From Anaerolineae bacterium (GTDB taxonomy: Bacteria; Chloroflexota; Anaerolineae; B4-G1), in assembly GCA_027079895.1 (NCBI GenBank), contig JALWUZ010000332.1, positions 1 through 5,905 of the forward strand: a stretch of 5,905 nt of DNA, written 5' to 3'. This document shows positions 1 to 5,905 of the stretch, piece by piece. The notes under the pieces were generated by a model. That model did no database searches and was not told the origin of the DNA. It saw only the letters and a program-made list of their open reading frames with translations. The position numbers and the translations under genes are program-made. The stretch's first letter is position 1, and every line of letters starts with the position of its first letter.

Positions 1-1453
1 CAAACAGTCATTGTTCAATCACATCAACGGCTGCATAGAGGGGTTCATCGTCAACTATCAACCCATGTTGGAACACGAGATGGTGCTGCACGAGGCCGAC
101 GCTCTGCGGTCGCTCCAGTCCGTGCTGACGGCAGTGCGCCACTCCCCTTACCGCCTCTACCTGCTGATAGACGAGTACGACAACTTCGCCAACGAGGTGA
201 TGACCGCCAGCACGGAACGGTACGAGGCCCTCGTGCGCGGCGAAGGGGTGCTGAAGACGGTGCTCAAGGCAGTCAAGGACGGGGCAAGCGGCCTGGGCAT
301 TGACCGCATCTTCATCACCGGCGTCTCCCCCGTCGTGATGAGCGATGTCACCTCCGGCTTCAATATCGCCAAAGACATCTTCCTGCGCCGTCCATTCAAC
401 AACCTGTGCGGCTTCACGGAGGAGGAAGTGGAGGCAACAGTGCAACAAGTGGTGCGCGAGTGCGGCTATCCCCCCGAAGAAGGTACGCAGGCTATGGAGT
501 TGATACGCACCTTCTACAACGGCTATCGCTTCCACTACACCGCCCAGGAGGCGGTCTACAACCCCACTCTGGTACTCTACTTCCTGGACTATTTCCAGGA
601 GGAATGCGCCGCCCCGGAGGAGATGCTGGACTCGAATTTGGAGATGGACCGGAACAAACTGGAATACGCCTCCAGGTTGCCGCACGGGAAACAACTGATC
701 GTAGACGCCCTGGGAGAAGAAGCAACGGTCAGCGTGCGCCGGTTGTCGCAACGGTTCGGGGTGAAACGGATGTTGCTCGCCAAGAAGGATATGTCGTTCG
801 CGGCCTCATTGTTGTACTACCTGGGGGTGCTGACGCTGGGAGGGCGCACCCCGTCGGGGCGGTATACCTTGCGGATACCGAACCTGGTGGTGCGGGGACT
901 GTACGCCGACCAGATGCGGGAGATGTTGCTGCCCGACGTGACGCGGGACGACGTGGAGGCGGTGGCGGAGGTGCTCTACACCACCGGCGACATCGGCCCT
1001 TTGTGTGAGTTCGTGGAGGAGAAGTACTTCCCGGTTTTCAGCAATCGGGACTACCGCTGGGCGAATGAGTTGACGGTCAAGACGGCCTTCCTGAGCCTGT
1101 TGTTCAACGACATCCTGTACATCATGGACTCGGAGCCGGAGATTGGGCGCAGATATGCCGACCTGGTGATGATCATCCGGCCCGATATGCGCCGCTTCGA
1201 GGTGCTGGACATCCTGATCGAGTTCAAGTACCTGTCCCTGGACGAGTTGGGGCTAACCGGAGAAGAGGTACGCGGGATGAGCCGCGACACGTTGCGCTCC
1301 CTCCCGCCGGTGGAGGAGAAACTGGCCCAGGCACGGACGCAGTTGGGGAAGTACCGCCCGCTGCTAGAGGCCAAGTACGACGATGTTCTGCGGCTGCACA
1401 CCTACGCCGTCGTCTCGTTAGGCTTCGACCGGTTGGTGTGGGAAGAGACATAA
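1..1453 (+). CDS. AAA-ATPase-like / PD-(D/E)XK nuclease-superfamily protein, 5' end missing
   Basis: The frame is open to the left edge. The TTG at 11 is probably an internal Leu, so the true start lies outside. Numbering residues from base 11, a Walker B strand LYLLIDEYDNF is at 49-59 (D54, E55), a sensor-like FITGVSP at 101-107, and the family blocks RRPFNNLCGFTEEEV (126-140) and FYNGYRF (168-174) follow. The C-terminal part carries a PD-(D/E)XK-type core: E353, then RYADLVM with D384, then ILIEFKY with E404 and K406. This order (AAA-ATPase_like followed by PDDEXK_9, formerly DUF1703) is the usual one. The Walker A motif should lie some tens of codons upstream and cannot be seen. The family is common, often multicopy, and its role is not settled; nuclease activity is inferred from the core residues only. 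The product is probably cytoplasmic, as no membrane segment is visible. It ends at a TAA at 1451-1453 with no clear terminator behind it. Confidence 0.9.
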   Translation, partial: KQSLFNHINGCIEGFIVNYQPMLEHEMVLHEADALRSLQSVLTAVRHSPYRLYLLIDEYDNFANEVMTASTERYEALVRGEGVLKTVLKAVKDGASGLGIDRIFITGVSPVVMSDVTSGFNIAKDIFLRRPFNNLCGFTEEEVEATVQQVVRECGYPPEEGTQAMELIRTFYNGYRFHYTAQEAVYNPTLVLYFLDYFQEECAAPEEMLDSNLEMDRNKLEYASRLPHGKQLIVDALGEEATVSVRRLSQRFGVKRMLLAKKDMSFAASLLYYLGVLTLGGRTPSGRYTLRIPNLVVRGLYADQMREMLLPDVTRDDVEAVAEVLYTTGDIGPLCEFVEEKYFPVFSNRDYRWANELTVKTAFLSLLFNDILYIMDSEPEIGRRYADLVMIIRPDMRRFEVLDILIEFKYLSLDELGLTGEEVRGMSRDTLRSLPPVEEKLAQARTQLGKYRPLLEAKYDDVLRLHTYAVVSLGFDRLVWEET

Positions 1454-1730
1454 GCGGCCATCTTGCACTGCTACCCCACCTCCGCCGGTCATGGCAAGAC
1501 GACCTTGCTGACTGCTTTGTCCCCCGCCTGCCCTGACTTCCCCACGCCCATCTCACGCTGGTTCCCGACCCATCTAGCCGCCGCTCTGTACCGCACCGCT
1601 TGAACCCGCTCCGCGCTGCCTCCATCACTCGCTCTGCTCACCGACCTCATCCAACCTAAAGGCCTCCGAATACAGCGCGTCGTCGGGGTTGCCCTGCGGC
1701 ATTCCTCCTGTCGCTCGAAAGGAGTGAATC
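1454..1730. other. Intergenic gap, no gene recognised
   Basis: The + strand is rich in C and T. I see no convincing promoter with paired -35 and -10 boxes, no terminator with a T tract, and no RNA gene. The frame of the upstream gene stays open for 49 codons after its TAA, up to a TGA at 1601-1603, and contains a short GHGKTTLL stretch, but it has no start codon or ribosome binding site of its own. The only structured part is the hairpin at its right end, listed separately. Confidence 0.55.
1701..1729 (+). promoter_or_regulatory. Predicted hairpin enclosing the ribosome binding site of the transglutaminase-like gene
   Basis: The Shine-Dalgarno sequence AAAGGAG (1718-1724) sits six bases before the ATG at 1731. 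Just upstream, ATTCCTCCT (1701-1709) can pair with AGGAGTGAAT (1720-1729). ATTC pairs with GAAT, CTCCT pairs with AGGAG, and T1725 bulges out, giving nine base pairs. The ten-base loop can add two more pairs (TC with GA). In the mRNA this fold would hide the ribosome binding site. The pairing is read directly from the sequence; any regulatory effect is inference. Confidence 0.45.
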
Positions 1731-2432
1731 ATGAAACCCGCGACTGACACTTTACAACCATACCTGGCCGCCACGCCGTTGTGCGACTGCGACGCTCCCC
1801 TGGTGCGTGACCTGGCGGCAGAGATCGCCCAGGGAGCGGACAGCCCCACCGAGAAAGCGGTGCGCGTCTTCGAGTACGTGCGCGACCACGTCCGCTTCAG
1901 CCTGGCCTTCACGCGCTCCAAAGCCTCACAGACCCTGAAGCGAGGCTATGGCGAATGCGGCACCAAGACCAACGCCCAAGTAGCCCTGTTGCGGGCCGTC
2001 GGCGTTCCCGCCCGTTATCGCTGGGTGCGGGCCAAAACCGAGGTGCTCCACGGCCTCATCCTCGAATCCATTTACCGGCAGATGCCGCCCACCGCCTCCC
2101 ACTTCTGGGCCGAGTGTCATCTGGATGGCCGCTGGGTCTCCTGCGAGGCCCTGCTCGACCGCCCCCTCTACGAGGGAATGCTGCGGGCCGGGCTGCTCAC
2201 CGAGGAGCAGATTCCGACGATTGACTGGGACGGTCGGAGTGACCTGGTGCTCCTCCTCCCCTGGATTACCGAGGACTTGGGGCATCTGCCCGGCTACGAC
2301 GAGGCCCTGGCCGCCCTCATCCGCAACAAAGAGGGCATCCCGCCCCTGTGGCTCGAGCGGCTCATCGCGCCCTGGTTCTACTCGCTCAACCTGCGCCCGA
2401 CGGAAAAACTGCGCCGTCTGGCGCGAGAATGA
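1731..2432 (+). CDS. Transglutaminase-like (papain-fold) domain protein
   Basis: This 233-residue protein begins at an ATG with a good ribosome binding site. A helical lead-in (SPTEKAVRVFEYVRDHVRFS, about 38-57) precedes the transglutaminase core. The nucleophile block is RGYGECGTKTNAQVALLRAVG with C76 as the likely catalytic Cys, followed by VPARYRW. The His block is ASHFWAECHLDGRWV with H124, and an Asp follows in CEALLD at D143. All three members of a Cys-His-Asp triad are therefore present. Bacterial members are mostly proteases or amidases rather than cross-linking enzymes; the substrate here is unknown. No signal peptide or membrane segment is visible, so it is predicted cytoplasmic. 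About 90 residues after the core (from 144 on) are not recognised. The next gene starts 17 bases after the stop, which suggests co-transcription. Confidence 0.88.
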   Translation: MKPATDTLQPYLAATPLCDCDAPLVRDLAAEIAQGADSPTEKAVRVFEYVRDHVRFSLAFTRSKASQTLKRGYGECGTKTNAQVALLRAVGVPARYRWVRAKTEVLHGLILESIYRQMPPTASHFWAECHLDGRWVSCEALLDRPLYEGMLRAGLLTEEQIPTIDWDGRSDLVLLLPWITEDLGHLPGYDEALAALIRNKEGIPPLWLERLIAPWFYSLNLRPTEKLRRLARE

Positions 2433-2437
2433 CACTC

Positions 2438-2446
2438 AGGAGGTGA
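2438..2446 (+). promoter_or_regulatory. Consensus Shine-Dalgarno sequence of the secreted repeat protein
   Basis: AGGAGGTGA matches the 16S rRNA 3' end over nine bases. Six bases separate its AGGAGG core from the ATG at 2450. It fixes the start of the downstream gene and predicts strong initiation. It lies in the 17-base gap after the transglutaminase-like gene, which fits a two-gene operon. Confidence 0.8.
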
Positions 2447-2449
2447 ACG

Positions 2450-4885
2450 ATGAAGACCAGACACATACCCGTTTCACTCGCACTGGCACTGGGGATGGCA
2501 CTGGCCCTGCTGTGGCTCTTGGGCGCCACTATGTCCCCGCCGACTCAGGCCCAGCCCGCCGCCGTCCCATCCGGCGTAACAGCGGTCAGTGCGCCCCTCA
2601 CCTGCACGCCCATTTCCGGCGTGAGCGTCACCGGGCCCGTCAGCGGCATCGTCGGCCACCTGTACACCTTCACTGCCGCCATCGCCCCACCCACGACGAC
2701 CGCAGTCCTGCCTGTCACTTACACCTGGCAGGCCACGGAGCAGAGCCCAGTAGTGACGACTGCTTCCAGCCTGAGTCACGCCATTTCCTACCTCTGGACG
2801 AGCGTGGGAGCCAAAATCATCACCGTCACCGCCGCCAACTGCGGGGGGAGTGCCGTCCAAACCCACACCATCACGCTGAAAAAGATCAAAATCTACCTGC
2901 CGCTGGTGATGCGCAACTGGCCGCCGCCCACCTGGCACAGCACGTGTATAGACTGCAAACCAATAGTCGAGGCCATCACCCAGGGCTGCCTGGCCCTGGA
3001 CAGCGCCGGCCAGCCCCACGTCGCCTACGGCGGCGACACGCTCTACCACGCCTGGCGCGACGAATCCGGCTGGCACAGCGAGGCGGTGGACGAGGGGGCA
3101 CAGGTGGGCGAGCATGCCGCCATCGCCCTGGACAGGAACGGCTATCCCCACATCAGTTACAACGACGACAGTACCGACGACCTCATGTACGCCTACTGGG
3201 ACGGCACGACCTGGATCACGGAAACCGTGGACACAGATGGGGGCTGGGACACCTACATCGCCCTGGACAGTAACGGCTACCCTCACATCGCCTACCGGGT
3301 CCCCATCTGGATCAGTGAGTACATCATCCGTTACGCCTGGTGGGATGGTACGGCCTGGCAAAAGAGCGACATCGCCAACATCAACACCCCCAGTTCCCAC
3401 GACCTGACCCTGGCCCTGGACGACGGCGACCAACCCCACATCGGCTACAGCGTCTCTTACTCCGGCGAGCCGGACTATCTCTACCACGCTTATCTGAGCG
3501 GCGGCGACTGGGTAACAGAGACGGTGGATACCTCCGATTACATCGGCGACAATGCCCTGACCCTGAACAGCACCGACATCCCCTGCGTGGCCTACGGAGT
3601 CTTTGTCAACGATTCCGGCTACCGCCTCCGTTACGCCTGCCGGGACGGCGCTCAGTGGCAAAGAGAGATCGCGGCCACTTCGGACTATCCCTTCATCGCC
3701 ATCTCGCTGGCGCTGGATGGGAGCGACACCCCGCACATTGGGTACTACTCCTACAAGGACTACAACATGCACCACGTCCACCGGAACGGATCCTGGCAGG
3801 TAGAAGCCCTGGGGCAGGAGTCATCGCTGGACTATCACGACAAATCGGCCCTCGCCATAGACGGCGACGGGCGACCACACCTCATTTACCTGCTCGAAAG
3901 CGGCGATCTGCGTTACGCCTATCGGCAGGGCGGCACCTGGCAGCGGGAAACCGTCGCCCAGGGAGGGACTCCCGGTCTGTACAACACTCTCGTGCTGGAT
4001 TCTGCCGGGAACCCTCACGTGGTTTATGTGGACTATGACCGGCAGGAACTCCGTTACGCCGTCTGGGATGGGGACGCCTGGCAGACCCAGCCCCTGAAAG
4101 AGAGCACCTGGCATGTGCCCAACTATGCCGGGCTGGCTCTGGATGGGAACGATTACCCTCACGTGGCCTACAACTACTGGAAGGAACTGTGGTATACCCA
4201 CTGGGACGGTTCGGCCTGGCAGAGCGAAAAGGTGCTGGAAACATCCGGTTCGGTCACCTCGGAGGCGGCGGCGCTGCTCCTGGACGGGGCCGGCCGGCCG
4301 CACATCATCCACGGGACCTGGGATGGCATCGCCCACACCTGGTGGGACGGCTCCGCCTGGCGGACCGAGACGGTGGACGACGCGCCCGCACTCAGCGTAG
4401 GCCGCTTCGGGCTGGCGATGGACGGCGCGGGCACTCTCTACCTGGCCTATCGGGATTCGACCAACCAGGTGCTCAAGTACGCTTATCGGGACGGCGGCGG
4501 CTGGCACGTGCAGACGGTAGACACCGGCTTGGCTCCGGCTCTCGCCCTGGACGGCGCCGGCAACCCCCACATCAGTTACTGCTGGAAACCGGGCGACTAT
4601 TGCCAGGAACTGCGCTATGCCTCCTGGGATGGGGCGGCCTGGCAGATCGAGACTGTGGATAACGATCGCAGCTACGACACATCTTTGGCATTCGACAGCG
4701 CCGGCCGGCCCTGTATCGGCTACTCGAACTGGAGCATAGTCAAACTGGCCTGCTGGGACGGGGCGCAATGGCAGATCGAAGAGGTCGTCCCGGGCGCCTA
4801 CAACTCGATGGTCCTGGACGCAGACGACAATCCCCACTTCACCTATTTCGCGGGAGGGATGCACTACGCCTGGCGGGGGCCGTAA
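2450..4885 (+). CDS. Secreted PKD-domain protein with 14 beta-propeller-like repeats
   Basis: This 811-residue protein starts with a signal peptide: basic MKTRH, a hydrophobic stretch at about 8-28, and likely cleavage near TQA-QPA (about 34). Residues about 55-143 look like a PKD/Ig-type domain (TGPVSGIVGHLYTFTA, TYTWQATEQSP, GAKIITVTAANCGG), with C52 and C131 able to form a disulfide. A basic linker leads into IYLPLVMR (148-155), a motif I associate with Chloroflexota exported proteins. Residues 162-811 are 14 repeats of about 47 residues with the pattern W-x-x-E-x-V-D ... L-A-L-D-x-x-G-x-P-H-I-x-Y ... Y-A-x-W-D-G. Blade-length repeats of this kind suggest one or more beta-propellers used for binding, adhesion or scaffolding. 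No catalytic residues, C-terminal membrane anchor or sorting signal are visible. Start and ribosome binding site are clear. The fold is inferred from repeat length and pattern; the ligand is unknown. Confidence 0.88.
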   Translation: MKTRHIPVSLALALGMALALLWLLGATMSPPTQAQPAAVPSGVTAVSAPLTCTPISGVSVTGPVSGIVGHLYTFTAAIAPPTTTAVLPVTYTWQATEQSPVVTTASSLSHAISYLWTSVGAKIITVTAANCGGSAVQTHTITLKKIKIYLPLVMRNWPPPTWHSTCIDCKPIVEAITQGCLALDSAGQPHVAYGGDTLYHAWRDESGWHSEAVDEGAQVGEHAAIALDRNGYPHISYNDDSTDDLMYAYWDGTTWITETVDTDGGWDTYIALDSNGYPHIAYRVPIWISEYIIRYAWWDGTAWQKSDIANINTPSSHDLTLALDDGDQPHIGYSVSYSGEPDYLYHAYLSGGDWVTETVDTSDYIGDNALTLNSTDIPCVAYGVFVNDSGYRLRYACRDGAQWQREIAATSDYPFIAISLALDGSDTPHIGYYSYKDYNMHHVHRNGSWQVEALGQESSLDYHDKSALAIDGDGRPHLIYLLESGDLRYAYRQGGTWQRETVAQGGTPGLYNTLVLDSAGNPHVVYVDYDRQELRYAVWDGDAWQTQPLKESTWHVPNYAGLALDGNDYPHVAYNYWKELWYTHWDGSAWQSEKVLETSGSVTSEAAALLLDGAGRPHIIHGTWDGIAHTWWDGSAWRTETVDDAPALSVGRFGLAMDGAGTLYLAYRDSTNQVLKYAYRDGGGWHVQTVDTGLAPALALDGAGNPHISYCWKPGDYCQELRYASWDGAAWQIETVDNDRSYDTSLAFDSAGRPCIGYSNWSIVKLACWDGAQWQIEEVVPGAYNSMVLDADDNPHFTYFAGGMHYAWRGP
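2933..4882 (+). repeat. 14 imperfect tandem repeats of about 140 bases coding for propeller-like blades
   Basis: The conserved Trp that opens each unit falls at residues 162, 208, 255, 303, 354, 403, 449, 497, 544, 590, 637, 685, 731 and 774 of the protein, a spacing of 43-51. The best-kept positions are W, the Asp of ALD, the Gly-x-Pro-His turn, and the YA-x-W-D-G strand. Protein similarity is clear, but the DNA has diverged: only short exact matches remain, such as CCCCACATCAGTTAC at 3146 and 4565. The array therefore looks old rather than a recent amplification. Units 5 and 13 have Cys in place of the His of P-H. Confidence 0.9.
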
Positions 4886-4936
4886 GAGGGCTCTTTCTGC
4901 CGCTGCTAGGGCATTGCTGCGCTTCGGAACATAGAG

Positions 4937-4971
4937 AGGAGGTGAGCGAAATGCTATCGTTAAGGCCGTAA
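4937..4971 (+). promoter_or_regulatory. Consensus Shine-Dalgarno sequence with a six-codon mini-ORF (MLSLRP)
   Basis: AGGAGGTGA at 4937-4945 lies eight bases (counted from AGGAGG) before an ATG at 4951. The ORF reads Met-Leu-Ser-Leu-Arg-Pro and stops at TAA 4969-4971. This is as strong a ribosome binding site as that of the repeat protein, and its surroundings resemble that site (AGGAGGTGAGCGAA here, AGGAGGTGAACG there). It may be a leader peptide, the remains of a lost gene, or a chance match. The facts are visible; the role is not known. Confidence 0.4.
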
Positions 4972-5063
4972 TCGGGTAGAGCGACTTCGAGACTACGTTC
5001 TCATCTTGATTCCATCGTGGCGTGACCTGAGGCACATCCGCCACAACTAGCCCGTCCCGCACC

Positions 5064-5078
5064 GATTCGGCTCGAATC
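5064..5078. repeat. Perfect inverted repeat GATTCG-GCT-CGAATC
   Basis: Two six-base arms pair perfectly around a three-base centre, 34 bases upstream of the ATG at 5113. There is no T tract, so it is not a typical intrinsic terminator. It could be an operator or a small mRNA hairpin in the leader of the next gene, or chance. Confidence 0.35.
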
Positions 5079-5112
5079 ACCGGACGAGAGCCTGAGGGGT
5101 GGCTGGCGAGCG

Positions 5113-5905
5113 ATGTCAGATAAGAGTAGGAGGCAATTGACCAGAAAACTACGTGCTGTCTGGGCGTTGCTGTCCGGTGTGCTGCTCACCGTCGTTGCAC
5201 TGACCATACTGGCAAGCCGCGCTGTAGACGCTTCTCCCCTGTCCACCGACGTCAGCGGGCACATCTCCGCCGACACGACGTGGACACTCGCCAACAGCCC
5301 CTACGTCCTCACCGGCGACGTCATCGTTGACCCCGGCGTCACGCTGACCATCCAGGCCGGGGTAGTGGTGCAGGGGCGAGGCGGCGTTGAGTTGCAAGTT
5401 CAAGGCCACCTACAGGCCCTGGGGACGACGACCCAACCCATCACCTTCACGTCGGAAACCGACAGCGGGCCCAACGAATGGGCCGGGCTGGTCTTCGACG
5501 GCGGCACGGGCCACCTGCGCGCGGGACGAGCGAGACTACGATAACAACAACCCCGACTACGGCCTCTACGCCGACAACAGCCACGTTGTGGTCAGCGATA
5601 CGCTCTTCACCGGCATCGGCACCAAGTCGCAGGACGTGGGGCTGTGGATTTCCGGCACCAACTCGCTCCTGACCGTCATCAGCAGCACCTTGACAACGCG
5701 GCCCCCACTCTCGCGCCCGACCGGGAGGGCACGGCCTTGCCGGGGCAGAGCGCGGTCTACACTCATACCCTGACCAACGTGAGCAACGCCTCCCAGACCT
5801 TCGCCTTGACCGCGCGGGCGTCCGACGGGTTCGCCGTTGCCGTCGAGCCGACGAGCGTCACGCTGGCGCCTTTCGGCGGGAGCGCGGTCATCACTGTGAC
5901 AGTGA
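5113..5905 (+). pseudogene. Secreted beta-helix protein with NEW3-like Ig domain, two frameshifts, 3' end beyond window
   Basis: The ATG at 5113 opens a signal peptide: basic MSDKSRRQLTRKLR, a hydrophobic stretch at about 16-34, and likely cleavage near VDA-SPL (about 40). Residues 47-136 form a beta-helix entry module (DTTWTLANSPYVLTGDV, DPGVTLTIQAGVVVQG, TTQPITFTS, EWAGLVFDGGTGHLR). This frame then stops at TAA 5542-5544. The sense continues one frame over from about 5522 to 5690 (DYGLYADNSHVVVSDTLFTG, DVGLWISGTNSLLTVISSTLT), then returns to the first frame at about 5692 with DREGTALPGQSAVYTHTLTN and VAVEPTSVTLAPFGGSAVIT, a NEW3/COG1470-like Ig domain running off the right edge. The start is uncertain: the sequence before the ATG is only weakly Shine-Dalgarno-like, and an AGGAGG at 5128-5133 lies three bases before an in-frame TTG (5137). 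Whether the gene is dead, deleted internally, or misread by sequencing cannot be decided here. Confidence 0.75.

Larger units (their letters stand above)
4886..5112. other. Intergenic gap with a strong ribosome binding site, mini-ORF and dyad
   Basis: No gene of normal size fits here. The stretch just after the repeat-protein stop (4886-4930) has no stem followed by T residues, so I cannot call a terminator. No convincing promoter pair was found for the downstream gene, although a promoter is likely somewhere in this gap. The two items that stand out, the ribosome binding site with mini-ORF and the perfect dyad, are listed separately. Confidence 0.5.

Noticed and set aside
1454..1603. In-frame continuation of the first gene past its TAA, with a GHGKTTLL stretch resembling a P-loop
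   Set aside because: The first residue of a true GxxxxGK[ST] motif is not Gly, there is no start codon or ribosome binding site, and the rest of the 49 codons looks unlike any ATPase. Probably chance in C-rich DNA.
2125..3273. Sense-strand ORF of 382 codons spanning the boundary of the transglutaminase-like and repeat genes
   Set aside because: It overlaps two well-supported genes out of frame, and its composition (Arg, Pro, Ser, His) is typical of a wrong frame.
2474..3781. Antisense ORF of 435 codons opposite the repeat protein
   Set aside because: It mirrors the repeat gene, is rich in Val and Gly, has no ribosome binding site, and is explained by the GC-rich codon bias of the sense strand.
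2933..4882. CRISPR-like or mobile repeat array
   Set aside because: The repeats are coding, diverged, about 140 bases long and in a single frame with no spacers, so they are protein repeats.
4886..4930. Possible intrinsic terminator after the repeat protein
   Set aside because: The short GAGGGCTC and GCTGC elements do not form a stable stem followed by T residues.
3821..5080. Antisense ORF of 419 codons over the second half of the repeat protein and the following gap
   Set aside because: Same reason: its periodic pattern is the reverse complement of the sense repeats, and no recognisable domain appears.
5061..5085. CTCGAATC stretch resembling a tRNA T-loop
   Set aside because: The T-loop consensus is not met, and no acceptor, D or anticodon arm can be formed from the surrounding bases.

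Overview
The window is GC-rich DNA from a bacterium, with four genes that all read left to right. The likely source is a Chloroflexota lineage such as Anaerolineae or Roseiflexus/Chloroflexus relatives, though no rRNA or marker gene is present to prove it. The main hint is the architecture of the two secreted proteins: a PKD/Ig-like domain ending in IYLPLVMR, long runs of an 'ALDxxGxPHIxY...YAxWDGxxWxxETVD' repeat, and an N-terminal 'DTTWTLANSPYVLTGD' beta-helix entry sequence. From memory, I associate these with that phylum.

Layout. Positions 1-1453 hold the 3' part of an AAA-ATPase-like/PD-(D/E)XK nuclease-superfamily gene whose start and Walker A motif lie left of the window. After a 277-base gap with no recognisable gene comes a transglutaminase-like protein (1731-2432). 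Its ribosome binding site lies inside a predicted hairpin. Only 17 bases later, behind a consensus Shine-Dalgarno sequence, begins a large secreted protein (2450-4885) with a signal peptide, a PKD-like domain and 14 repeats of about 47 residues, predicted to form beta-propeller blades. A 227-base gap follows, holding a very strong ribosome binding site in front of a six-codon mini-ORF and a perfect small dyad. The last gene (5113 to the right edge) is a secreted beta-helix protein followed by a NEW3-like Ig domain. Its reading frame is broken twice, by shifts that cancel out.

How they fit together. The transglutaminase-like gene and the repeat protein look co-transcribed, but one is predicted cytoplasmic and the other exported, so no joint pathway can be stated. 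The repeat protein and the broken beta-helix protein are both cell-surface or secreted proteins of the binding/adhesion type. The nuclease-superfamily gene at the left belongs to a widespread, often multicopy family of uncertain role and is probably unrelated to the others. The most notable points are the exact 14-repeat count with the last repeat split between the two ends of the domain, the matched cysteine pairs in repeats 5 and 13, and the twice-shifted beta-helix gene. I found no CRISPR array, transposase, tRNA or rRNA.
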